Assembly (NCBI GenBank): GCA_023853785.1 | Contig: JAJIRX010000016.1 | Coordinates: forward strand, 1-64,000 | Reading direction: 5' to 3' | DNA length: 64,000 bases | Source: Psilocybe azurescens | Lineage: Eukaryota; Basidiomycota; Agaricomycetes; Agaricales; Agrocybaceae | Shown: positions 25,256 to 36,658 of the stretch, piece after piece | Position numbering within the stretch: the first letter of the stretch is position 1 | Layout: each line of letters starts with the position of its first letter | Position numbers and translations under genes: made by a program | The notes under the pieces: model-generated | The model's database searches: none | Seen by the model: only the letters and a program-made list of their open reading frames with translations | What the model was told of the DNA's origin: nothing

Positions 25256-25900
25256 AGTACATTGTACGACTGCAATAGCAGACGATAATAAATCTGTCCG
25301 ATATCAAAAATTTCTCTTCTTCTGTTCCGTTTCAGTTTCATTTTCCTTATATTTATATTTCACTTTCCATGATTGGTACACATCCACGCAACAGGTGATC
25401 TGTCGATCATGTAATATCTTCGTTCTTGTTATACATTGTTGCTTGGTCACATATTTACCTTTCTCGTTTTCTCTACTGCAGGTAAACTGTGCGTAGTATA
25501 TACAATTATGGACGTATTTTACATGTAATCCTATCATCTTTCTTCAACAGCGACAGAGAAACAATCAATGTATCAGGACTCCATCAGATGCCCTCTCTTA
25601 CAGAAACTGTTGTATATTCTTCCGGTCTCGGAGTTGTGAACTGTGCGAGCAGCTATGAGTACAGCCGTAAACTATTGATATCGACCCTCTATTTCCAACA
25701 GAGAGAAAACGACAGAAGAATTTTTAATATTAGCAAGTCAGTCTTTATGTTAGATGTTCGGCTTCACTTAATTGAATACATCTGTGGCACTAGGATTATT
25801 CGGCACGATGCGTCTAACCGACCGGACAGAGACAGAGCAGTATAAATTTCTTCGAGTTCCGACCGTTAAGCGACCAGTTATTAATCCTCGCTTTCTATAT
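25256..25900. other. 3' flank of seven-TM copy 2; no gene recognised
   Basis: Weakly similar to 15720-16300, for example CGGCTTCACTTAATTGAATACATCTGT against AAGCTTCACATAATTCGAAATGTCTGT. No coding motif seen. Confidence 0.5.
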
Positions 25901-26260
25901 CACAGTTAAATGCGGGTTCAAATGCCTCCGAATGTCCTCATCGTGTACTAAATCATTAATTCTGCGATCCACACCTAGACGAAACAGGTCGGTAATAACC
26001 CTACAGGCCTCGGATCCCATCCAGTGCATCCATTCTAACACTCCAATCACCACCCCGCACACAATAGGACCAAATCGTATGAGACCCGCTGCATCTCAAA
26101 CGCACGCGCAAACACACCCATAGACACCCTCCCCATGTACAACCCGCCTGCCAGAGTTTCCTGTGATAACACATGATAAAAGCACGTATTGAGCAACAAA
26201 TGCACGTATCCAAAATCATCTAACTCCAGTACCATACCTTCAGTATAATGAGTCCACGCG
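25900..26260 (-). pseudogene. Unknown protein gene, C-terminal remnant convergent to seven-TM copy 2
   Basis: Read on the minus strand from about 26250, one frame gives GYVHLLLNTCFYHVLSQETL and then GRVSMGVFARAFEMQR. After a frame change near 26070 another gives GSEACRVITDLFRLGVDRRI and INDLVHDEDIRRHLNPHL before a stop near 25907. The texture is that of real protein rather than noise, and the LVHDE segment recurs in the first block. I recognise no family. Frame change and missing 5' part make it a pseudogene. Confidence 0.4.
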
Positions 26261-26329
26261 GAGGGAGCTCTGTGAGAACACCAGTGTTGTTCAAGTGAAT
26301 TGAGAGGAGCTAAGGTGAACGGTGATTAA

Positions 26330-26999
26330 TGTTGTGTTTGATGATTGAGCTTATGTGGAATGATTGAATCAGACGTACGCTCTCCGTCAAACTCTGCCCA
26401 TGACACGATCAGCTAACCGCTCCGGGTGCATGGAGAGGTAACCTGGTTTCCATGTACAATCAAAAGTATTTTGTCACTCCCCTTGCCGTACATGGGCTGG
26501 AACAAATGAAAAGATGGTGAGAGCAGAGGTCAAGATTGTAGGCAGTAAAACCTACGCAGAGCCGATCCAAATGTAGAGGGGGATTCGTTGCATATCATTG
26601 ATAAAGGATGTCGAGAGGGACATTGCGAAAAATGGAACTGGGGCCGTACGGTTTCATGGAATAAGTAAGGAGGAGTCAGAGCAGAGAAATGCCGTGTTGG
26701 AAGTCAGCATACTGTCCAAGAATTTCGGTTTATCGAGAAACGCCTACATAATTAGAATTTTGGTTTCTGGTGCGATATCTGGCTTCGATTCCGTTGAGGG
26801 TAAGAGTGAGACGCCGACGCCAATGCTACTAATGTCGTGGAAAAATCAGTAGAACAAATAACCAAACAAATGAATTAACAGAAGGGCTCACTACAATACA
26901 CATGCCTCTTGCGTTCGAGTCTAGCACCACGGGAAGCGCTCAGCTCTTTGCTTGCGCTATTAACCCTCTCTGTATCGTTTCCTGATCAATAATCTTTTA
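26330..26999. other. No gene recognised
   Basis: An 84-codon plus-strand frame at 26598-26852 has no recognisable motif and no counterpart in the other blocks. Nothing else seen. Confidence 0.45.
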
Positions 27000-27419
27000 T
27001 GTGTTGCTACTCTCCATGACGAGGACACAACGAGTAGATAAGTTTTTCTGAGAGTCCTGACCAGCTTGACTAGGGGCTTAAGTAGATATTCGGCCGTTCC
27101 ATTTACAATACGAGTGTATTTTCGAATAAAACGAGAGTTTTTCATAATGTGAAGGGAAGAGAACAAACGAATGAAAAAACTTTCGCTCAGTAATACATCG
27201 AGGGCGCAACACTAGACCATTGATCACGTGTAGACTTCCCCTAAACAATATATATCAAATGATGCGCCGACGCTAATGCACAAAGTTTGAACTGATACGT
27301 CATGCTCAAATGAATCATAATACGACAATCCAATCAATGTATGCATCTCAACGCGCAATACAACTCCACGTACAGGACCCTGCGTTTCTAGATCAGGGTA
27401 GCTCACTTATCTGAACCCC

Positions 27420-29900
27420 CCTCGGTGGTCTTCTCCTTGCTGTATTCGATGTATGTTTTCCTTCTGTTCTTTTTATTTCTTTATATTGCTTTGCGGTTAT
27501 GCGTCGACCGGCATTTTCGATATACACACAATTCTGAACTGTTATCGCTCCTTGGTTTGTACAGTCGATCTTCAAAGTTTTCCTCCTACACACTGCAGGA
27601 TACATTCTGGCGACACGTGGTATTAGGTACGCATACAGCCTCTCCGAACTATTTCTGGTTTACTCCAAAGATTGTGTTTTATATATCACTGACATCGGCA
27701 AATTGTAATTATAGCAAGTCAGCAGACTCAAAGTATCGCTCTTCACACCCCACTGCTCTGTTTCCAAAGTCGCTTTTACTTGCTGCCCGGTACTAGTTTT
27801 CCGTCGTCGTATGGTTCGCAATTCAGGATGGAATTTATGGGATTGGGGGAGAATGTCAAGGAACTGTGGGTGATACCGATATAGTTCATCATTGTCACCG
27901 ATACTTCTATGGGCGTGGACAAGTTCTGGGATGGACGTTCAGGTTGGGCAAGTCGCAGAGGTACGTGCATCACATCCTTGCTTCCCCCTTGGATTCTTCA
28001 TCGTTTCCCTCATTCCTATATCCATTCGACCTCCATCCATCACATATCCCTCTGCATCCCATCACGAGTACCCTACATCCTCCCACCCGATCTTACTTAC
28101 TATCCTTTGTCTTGTCCTCTCGCCCCTCCGCACCTAATTTACCCCCAACTTACACATATGTGCGCACGCACGTAGGAGCTTCGTCATGGCTGCCGGTGAT
28201 GTTTCATAAACTCCAACGCGCTCCCCATAGCGCTGATGCAGAGCCTCAGCGTGCCAATCCTCAACCTCGCATGCGGCTTGGACGACGACAAGAACACGAT
28301 GCTCGGTCGCGTGCTGACGTATTTCATGATGTGCAGCATCCTTGGGATATTCCCTACCCCTCTCCTTTCCCCTTTCCCTAACCCTTCCCATTCCGTCCAC
28401 GCTCGCACCATCATTCTAATGCGCATATACATCCTCCTAACCCCTTTCAACAGAGCTACAGCTACCGCCGACACTATCTTCGCGCCCCCATCATCTCCTC
28501 CACAACCACGCCGTCTACGTCCATCCTCTGACTCGACACCGATAGGGGATGAAAGCATACACCGCCCCTCGTAGACTTAGCCGATGAGGGAGAGAACAGC
28601 GAGCACAATCTAAGGAAGCCCTCGTCAAGCTCGATGCTCGTACGCTCGTTGGCGATGACAAAGAGGGTAGCAGTCCAGTTCAAGAAACCGCCCACGTCCT
28701 CTGCGCCCTCCTCTCTCGTCGCCACGTATCACATCCTCGCAAGTCCCTCATCCTGCCGCCGCCAAAACAGAAATATCGACAGCGCGGAACGGAAAAGTGC
28801 CCCAAACGCAACACGCACCAGGAAACATCTGCTCGCGCCCACCACGCACAACACGATGTGTTATAATTTGTTCCCCAATAGTCCGAGTGAGAGCCGCGCG
28901 GAATTTCCGGCTGGGGGTGTTGGTGCTTCTGCTGCTTTTGCTGCTTTTGCTGGGGCTGGTGCGGCATGAGGTGCTGGAGGTGTGCGAGGGATGTGGAGAC
29001 GAGCAGTAGTGGGGATGAGGCGGGGATGGGGATGGAGTCGAACGCGGCCTCAGCGGTGCATCCGACGTTGAAAACAGGGCACCGCACCCGCTCCGAGCTC
29101 CTCATCTCCCTCCTTTCCTCCGTTTGGCCCCTCTGCACGCTCCTGCTCTCAATCCACGCATTCCAAGCAATCCCGCTCTACATGGCATTACTCGTGGTTC
29201 TTGTCGCGCTGACGCTGTCGCTGCGATATGTGCTGGAGCACAATGCGGTACTGAGGCCTGTGAGTGGGGTGGTGGGTATGTGTTGCAAGTCTGCGGTACT
29301 GGTGGCGATTGCTATGTTTGGTGTGCTAGGGCGGAGTATTTTCCGGACGGGGAGGAGGCAGGAGGAAAGGGCGGAGAGAAGAAACAGTAGCAGAAGAAGA
29401 CCTGTTCGGTTTCGGGAATGCGAGTGCGAAGCAGAAGTGTGGTTGCAATGAAAAAGGACATATGCAGGATGATAAGAAGTCGAGTGAGACGACGAAGAAC
29501 GATTGGTGTGCTGTATTTGAGGAGTGAGTGATTTCATTTTCGTTCCTTTTGGATGTACGCGTCCTGTCTTTCCTCTTTTCTTTCCTTCGTATGTTTTTGG
29601 GGGAGGATTTGATTGTGGACTATTTCTGTTCATTTGATCACAATCCCTCGACCGTTCTTCCTCTTCCCTGCACCTCACTTTTTTCCCTTTCTCTCCCCTT
29701 TCTTCTTCTACTGTTCACAACGCAATTACTAAATCTCTCTCCCTCCCCTGTCATCCTTACTCTCACAGCCCAGTATTAGTGGTCGCCAACACCCTTCTGT
29801 TCTACTGTGCGCCTGCGCTCACCCTCGTGTAGATCACGTTCCCCGGTGAATCGGGCGGCTCATTAGTCGAACTATTTTTGGAGCTATTGTGAGTTAACGA
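27420..29900 (+). pseudogene. PIN-like (auxin efflux carrier / Mem_trans type) gene, second relic
   Basis: Longer but more damaged than the first relic. The exon starting near 28175 reads, across a small indel, NALPIALMQSL and then DDDKNTMLGRVLTYFMM, a good match to the NSLPIALMQSL and DNKDAMLGRALTYL blocks of fungal PIN-like carriers. Near 28640-28700 comes VAVQFKKPP. Hydrophobic segments follow at 29098-29290 (ELLISLLSSVWPLCTLLL, ALLVVLVALTLSLRYVL), then FPDGEEAGGKGGEKK. Near 29780-29885 come VANTLLFYCAPALTLV and, in another frame, GLISRTIFGAIV, resembling the family's C-terminal helices. At least three frame changes. Dead gene; family call from motifs only. Confidence 0.55.
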
Positions 29901-30954
29901 TGGTGGCTATTCTGGGAAATGTGTTGGCTGGGCTTTGGTTGGCTGAGCTTGGGGTTGAGATTCTGAAGGGGAGGGGTGAAGTATTGGAAGAGCGAGGTGA
30001 TGAGAAGGGATGGGGACGATTTGATATGGTTTCAGGTAGCGAGACGATTGTTTTGCGATGGGTGGTTTTTCTAGTTTTTTTCTTGCTTTTCCTCCGCGTA
30101 CGCAGTGCTTGCTGAGTTGATAATTGCCGCTTCATTGCTTCATTTTTGTTTCCTCCTTTCGTATCGTTGCGTCACGGTCCGATCATGATACGTACACGGT
30201 ATGCCACTGCATAATCATTGACACGGATAAAATTTCATTTGTTTTCTGGCTTTTTTACTTTACTTTACTTACGTACTTAATAGTTCTTTACTGTCCCTAA
30301 GTTTACTTACTGCTTTGAATGATAATTCAAATGTGTTGTGTGCTGCGTGCGTCTGGGAGCTGGTTCAATTAGTCTCATTGAGAATGAGAGAGTGGATGGG
30401 ATATATTTCTAGAGGGAACATTCCACACTGTGATTCAGTTTCTCTGAGTCAGGAATTAGAATTATAATGAGTTCTGCTCGTTGAAACTATCATAGTATTA
30501 ACTCGATATCCAGAACGTTTCACTGGTTCTCTCCTCTTCATTCATTGATAGTCTCACGCTCAGAAATTCAGCCTTAATGCTGATCAGCAATGGCAGCAGA
30601 AAAAATCCTACCAACCATTCTTGATCAGGTTCGAGATACAGTTTTAGCCTCGGTGCACTACCTTCGCCCCGTATTGTTTCATCCAATCTGTTATATCTTC
30701 ATCCTTGCGACCTGAAAAGAAATGGCAACAGTCAACAGTCTAATGGAGTGACAGATGTAGCATAATGGTCTCCGATGCCGAGTCCACGAATAGTACCAGT
30801 GTATGATGAGCGTCGGGAGAATTTGCGGCAGCTGGGACGAGGATGTTTTGCCAGGCACGTTCAACATCAACGGGATTTCCACGGCCCCTCACACACATAT
30901 CCGTACCGTCCTTCATTAAGATTAATAAAGTTTCTCTCCCTATCGTTGGTCGTT
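29901..30954. other. No gene recognised; present only in block 3
   Basis: About 1 kb absent from block 1. Short frames only. Confidence 0.4.
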
Positions 30955-31263
30955 ATGTGTTCTCTCATTCTATTCCGTGCTACCTTGTCTGTGCATTTTA
31001 ATCATTGTACGCCATATGGATCATGTATCTCACTCTCTGAGTTCGTGGCTCAATCTCAAATGTGTTCTCTCCTCACTTCTATTTAGGCTCATCAGATCCT
31101 CGAATGCAGCAGATTAGTCTGAATTTGCATCCATTAATGATACCCCATTCCGAATCCCCACTTTGCACAATTCGAAATTGAGCATCGTAGTACCGTGGTT
31201 TCATTCTATAACTACGACATAAAATGGCTTCGTACACGGAGACGATCAGCTTGATGTCGATCA

Positions 31264-31539
31264 TTAACGGACATAGTAAATGCCGTATGATCGTTTCTCT
31301 TTGAGCTGCTCCCGTATGTTGTCCCCTTTCCAGACATGTTCGTACTTCAGAGGTATCGAGGGTCCCTTTGATGACTGTTCCTGCACGACCGCTCCATACT
31401 TCCAAGGATAAATTAGATTGACTGGCCGCCGATACCATATCCCACGCAGTGTGAGATAGACCTGCAACCAATAGAAGGGACGGCCAGATGATGGTTTAGC
31501 TCGTCTTATATCTCCCGGCTCAGGTTGCCACATACGCAT
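31264..31539 (-). other. Open frame shared with 8685-8966, unknown
   Basis: A 91-codon frame with VYLTLRGIWYRRPVNLIYP and YEHVWKGDNIREQLK, the counterpart of the block 1 frame. No family recognised and no intron or start evidence. Confidence 0.25.
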
Positions 31540-32193
31540 ATCTTATTGAGAAAAATATGAGTATATGATGGTTGGATGATGAACTCAAAGATCATGATGG
31601 TGTTTCGAGAGCTATTTTATTACATTAGCACATTCCTCGAGCTCACCTCCGTCTCGACACGCCGATCCCATGATCTTCTCATATTTGGCTACATCGAATG
31701 CATAGGAGAATATCGATGTTAGCAGATGACATCAGAAACTTTGGTCACTTTATGTGTCCGGATACCCAACCGCCGTTTTTGTGCACACTGACATGACGAA
31801 AAGGAAAATGGCGTGGTTTGGTAAAATCATGAATGGTTGTAAAGGCTAACTATCAAAGTACTGGTGTCCGCAGTGCCAATAGCGGAGATGCTACAGGCGC
31901 GATAGACTCTATGCGGATTAACTTTGGAACAAGACTGTATGTTAGATAACGAGTCAGTTGCTTGCTTAATGCAGCATATTCGCTAAACAGTTTCGGTGAA
32001 AACAACATTGTATGGCCGCTGGGTGAACTGAGGAGGTTGCATCAAGCCAGTTCCGGAATGATTCCAGGAAGCATTCATAACGACAGTTCAAGAGAATTAT
32101 TATAAGTAGCATAAGATAAAAATATTATAATCAACCGGGATATATAAGAAGGTGCTCAGTGGATGAATATCACCAACTCTAAACCATCTCCTA

Positions 32194-33523
32194 ATGTCTA
32201 CCCCTAACATTCCATTCCCAGTCAATGTCCAAGAGAATGAAATTAGCGACAACCTCAATAGCACAATGTTTTCGAATTTTCTTATGGGTAAGTCCCCACC
32301 TCTGAGAATATTGCCAACACAAACTTACATGGATTAGGCATTTACACCATGGTATATGGAGGAACAATGTACCTTTACTGTGTGTTCTTCCATTAACCCA
32401 GAAAGACAATTGCCAATAATGGGTCCTACAGTATCCAAGAAGCCCACCAATTTGAATCGTCTCATCGTTCTTTCAACCATTTCTGTGTTATATCTACTTT
32501 GTTTCTTGTACTTCATCACCGAATGGTACTACCTTGACTGGACAGTTGTAGTAAACGGAGACACGCAAGAATCGATCTTTTTGGCAACAGTGGGGGACGG
32601 CCTTGAATGGGCCTGGGTACTTGGTGATATTCTACAGAATTCCATGTTTATTATTTCGGACGGACTATTGGTTAGTCAGCATCATTAATTATTACTTAAT
32701 TCTCATCAACTTTTTGACAGATATGGAGATGTTATCACGTCTGGGGACAATTATTCTGGGCTATTTTGGCTCCATCAATACTTTTAGTCGCGGAATGTGG
32801 TAAGTCCTATGGATAAAGGTCTGGCATGAATACTGCCAGTAATAACATGTTATTGCAGGTCTCTTTGTTGTGACAACAGTTTTCAGTGTAAAATTTAGTT
32901 TGGTCACCAGTGAGGCAAATGCTATTCTATTCAATAATATCTTAAGTGCTTTCACATTTGTGTCACTGGGCACCACTGTGACTACAACATTTATTATTGG
33001 GTACAGAATACATTCTGCCTCCCGAATACATCTTCTATCATCCAGAAGAATATACAATCACATTGTGACAATTACCATTGAGTCAGCTGCAGCGTACTCA
33101 CTGACACTCCTCTTCGAGGCCATCATTTATGCTGTTCCTTCAGGAGCTGCAATGGGAACTTCCTTGGACAATTCTACATTTTACCTTGAATCAATTCTCA
33201 CTGTTGTCTCAGTGCGTACCTCCTAATATTGATATAAACAATGTGTGTCTCTAACCTAGAATCAGGGGATGGCTCCAACAGTTCTGGTTGCCAGAATTGC
33301 TCTCACAGACCCCAACAACACAGATACCTCAGCCCCACACAGTCAGATATTCAGCAGCTTGCAATTTGGAGCACAGCAAGGGAGTGGTAGTGGACACAGT
33401 GGAAACACTACTGGAGGAGATATTAATGCCTCAGTTCTGGCAGATGAAGCAGAGCCAACACAGGTGATTGAAGTGAAGAGGGAGTTCAGTGTGGATGCCA
33501 CATGCAGGGAAAACCAAATCTAG
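32194..33523 (+). CDS. Seven-TM integral membrane protein, agaricomycete family, copy 3
   Basis: Six exons: 32194-32287, 32338-32379, 32432-32670, 32721-32799, 32859-33211 and 33266-33523. Every exon equals its copy 1 counterpart in length (total 1065 nt, 354 aa), and all junctions are GT..AG. The exon 2/3 junction splits a Leu codon in MYLYLSKKP. Motifs present: VYGGTMYLYL, DGLLIWRCYHVWGQ, SLGTTVTTTFIIGYRIH, SAAAYSLTLLF, GMAPTVLVARIAL. The last exon has lost every CpG that copy 1 has, most by C-to-T or G-to-A change, with no stop created. Probably a functional gene at the edge of a mutating region; function unknown. Confidence 0.85.
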
Positions 33524-34789
33524 CTCATTGTGCAAAACTGAGGACAATAGCAGACTAGTCCAACATCAAATTTTGCTGCTCTTCCTTTCATTTGTTTTCT
33601 TTGTGGATATATCTGTGATTCTGTGATTGATACCATTGAGAGTATTCAAGCATACAATAAATAACACTCATGAACAATAGTTGATCTATGTTTTATTTTG
33701 CCTCTTCATTTTTATTTTTACTTTCTTACTGGTCTCCTATGTATTTTCTGGCATTCTTTAATATATAGTCTGTGTAGATGGAATTTCCAAGTAATCATAT
33801 TATCCTTCTATTTTGAAAGCAGCAGATTACAATACAGGGAATCATAACAATGAAGATATCAGAGTTCCTATTGTCAAACATTGGTTGAAAATGACCAAAT
33901 TTAAAAATTCAAAAAACTATCAGATATACTTTGAGCTTTGCTTAGTATCATCTTCATTCAAAAATTTTGAATTTACAACAGATATTGACTGAGCTATAGG
34001 CTGTTTTATGTGATATTGATATTATACTTGCTATAAATCAACCTTGTTGAAAAAATACTTTTTATCACCTAGTTATGTTTTTGCAATATAAATACACTGC
34101 CCTGCCAAATTTTATGATTTTGGGAAGCCACTCTGTGAAGATAGCTGTATACATATAGGAAAAAACATATGCAATTAATTTTTGGGCTATACATCTGAAA
34201 TTAACAAATGAGTTGGAATCTTCATATACTGTTCTTTTCTCTATAAAAATTTAAAAACATTATAACTGCTACAATGATCTTGCAGAAGTTCAAAAACAAG
34301 CAAAGGAGCCAGATATTCTTGATTTTTGATGGTGATCACATGAGGACCTTGCAATAATCCAAGGTACACATGTGATCTTCATAATAAGCAGTTAAACTTG
34401 TTTGATTGGGGTGTACAATAGCAAGTTCCTGCACATCATAGATGTATTGATTAGATTTTGGGGTGAGAGGTGAGGGGGCACAAATAAATGCAAAAGGCTG
34501 TGTTACACTGTAAGTAATGTGGGACAGTACTAGCTAAATGGCCTTGGAGGGTTATCCAAGGAAGCTATTTCATCTTTATAGACTCATCAGTAGCTATTGT
34601 ATGTAAGGAATATTACTAAGTACTCCTAAAATAAGTGCTTGTTTAGTAAGCTAAGCACCTATTCTTAGCAAATTGACTATTGATTGCTAATCCTTTTATT
34701 GTTAGCTTTGTAAGCTTTTTCATATTCATGAGAACATTAGGGGTCTTACTAATTACTTACAATAGAGTTGATTGACTCATTACTGTTAT
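33524..34789. other. Duplicated 3' flank, then AT-rich sequence without a recognised gene
   Basis: Similarity to the copy 1 flank ends near 33860. From there to about 34790 no ORF or repeat family is recognised. CpG is almost absent. Confidence 0.5.
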
Positions 34790-35207
34790 GGACACTTTAT
34801 TTTCTTTTTGCTTTTCCTTTCTCTTTTCTTTTCTTTTCCCTTTTCTTTATCATCCGTCACATCATTGATACATCATTGTATGTTCTGATGAACTTTGCTT
34901 TCCATCATATCTACAAAACTCCATCATATCTTTGATGGACTTTCACTTCTATCTTTTATGATACATCTTTCAATGAACACTTGATCTGTTTCCTCTATTC
35001 TTATATACATCTGCTGATGAACATTCAAACTTGTTCCAACTTGCTGTGCAGTTCATAGTATTTATACCAGGAAGGATCCACTGTATTCTTTAGCTAGTTC
35101 TTGAGAATCTAACCTCCTCTTACTTGACACCGCTTGGAACTTGCTGTTCTTGACTACTTGACTATCAGCTTTATCCACGCACGTGAATATAAGCTTGAAG
35201 TTGTAAC
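34790..35207 (+). mobile_element. Old solo or truncated LTR of the Gypsy family, sense orientation +
   Basis: Reverse-complement match to the LTRs at 38945 and 44881. Shared landmarks are the CTTTTCCTTTCTC tract, TTTGATGGACTTTCACTTC, ATACATCTGCTGATGAACATTC, CACGCACGTGAATATAAGC and the terminal TTGTAACA. It is diverged, lacks about the first 200 bp, and has no internal Gypsy sequence next to it. Confidence 0.8.
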
Positions 35208-36126
35208 AATTACAAATTTACTAATAATATTGTTAAAACAGTGTAAACCATTCTGAGCTTACAATTCATAGTGAGACACAGAGGCCCTTATTTTTGCAAT
35301 CATTATCTGTAATAAGCTAGTATTTTATACTAGTGAAGGGTAGAAGATATGCCAGATTATTAGGCTTTGAGGCTTCACTTCCTAGTGGGCCAACAAGCAT
35401 AGTAAATCTTACAAACTAACTAAGGGGTAGTGTGGCCTATTAATCAGTGCTACATATGAATCAAAGACTACCTTTAGTTTCCTATACAGTTATCAAAGCA
35501 GCCCTAACTGAGTGCCTGAGGTGATTTCCCACACCATTGATCATGCTATTAGTTCCATGCAAAAAGAACTCTAAAGAAGTGACCTTGGCTCTTACAAGGG
35601 GTGACACCCATCAGTCTCTTACCAAGTGATCACCAAATGATGGAAACCTTATTAATTAGCAAAGTGATCACTGTGTCCAGGCCTCACAAAGGCTGTTCAC
35701 TAAATTAGGCAATCAACTGCTCAGGGATCAGACATCACTCGCGCCACACAAGTGATGGCCCACGGACCAAATGCATTGGCAATTGAAATCTTGTGTACAA
35801 CTCAGCATATGGCAGTCTACTAGATCTGACTATAAAAACTTGTAATTTGTAATGCAGACAATGTGAGTGAGGGATCACCCAGTCAGCAATTGCCACATGA
35901 TACTAGAGGCAACTTGCCTCATGATAAAGGCATCTGCTGTTCCAGGAGGTTCTAAACCAATAGCAACTGTGCTTGGGAACCTTGGTAGGGTTTCCTAGAA
36001 AATATATCCCTAAGTGATTTAGTCCCAACATGCCTTAGCTGTGAGCCACCTGATAAAATAAGTTGGGTGCATCAGCAAATGGCACACTCTCTTAGCCAGA
36101 CTTAGATCTCCTTAACTCTTATCTAA
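35208..36126. other. No gene recognised
   Basis: AT-rich, CpG-poor sequence without recognisable coding or repeat structure. TTGGGTGCATCAGCAAATGGCACAC at about 36063-36087 loosely resembles the inner end of the neighbouring inverted repeat. Confidence 0.4.
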
Positions 36127-36658
36127 GACATTTAAGACATTAAGTTTTGGTCTTAGCTTATGTGGGCCCACTTTCTGGGTTCAGTTCTGATTTCTGAGCT
36201 AAGATCCTAAGAGGTTAGTAAAGATGGATAAGATGTAGCACAAATCAGTAAAATTAGCTTTAAGAACAAAATCTAAGAATGTAAAGAACTGGTTAAGATG
36301 CTTTTCAGATGGCGCACCAAGGAGTATATATATATATATTTATGTTTCAGTGGTGATGAACTGTGCTAATAGATAATATTGTAGATAATAATGTACATAT
36401 ATACAAGTTCAACTGTTTATATTGTTTCAACTTTGGCCAGAATACAGATTTTGTCTTTTACTCCTTGGTGCGCCATCTGAAAAGCATCTTAACCAGTTCT
36501 TTACATTCTTAGATTTTGTTCTTAAAGCTAATTTTACTGATTTGTGCTACATCTTATCCATCTTTACTAACCTCTTAGGATCTTAGCTCAGAAATCAGAA
36601 CTGAACCCAGAAAGTGGGCCCACATAAGCTAAGACCAAAACTTAATGTCTTAAATGTC
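36127..36658. mobile_element. 200-bp perfect inverted repeat (fold-back element), 132-bp spacer
   Basis: 36127-36326 and 36459-36658 are reverse complements over 200 bp with no mismatch found by eye; outer ends GACATTTAAGAC / GTCTTAAATGTC, inner ends CACCAAGGAGTA / TACTCCTTGGTG. The spacer contains a 55-bp segment also found at 56055-56110. It abuts, and seems to replace the first ~50 bp of, the Tc1-type element to its right. No coding sequence. A fold-back or MITE-like element is likely. Confidence 0.85.

Larger units (their letters stand above)
27000..32090. repeat. Segmental duplication block, copy 3 (left part)
   Basis: Colinear with 6420-9577, including the PIN-like relic and the conserved intergenic part (8453-9577 against 30955-32080). 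It carries the empty site for the Copia insertion (GCATTCATAACGACAGTTC, about 32071-32089). Confidence 0.8.

Noticed and set aside
27776..29678. Minus-strand frames of 80-166 codons across the second PIN-like relic
   Set aside because: The plus strand carries the family motifs; the minus frames are shadows of GC-biased exons.
14388..33523. Calling the seven-TM genes G-protein-coupled pheromone receptors
   Set aside because: Topology fits, but the motifs belong to an uncharacterised agaricomycete family and no pheromone or mating-type genes are nearby.
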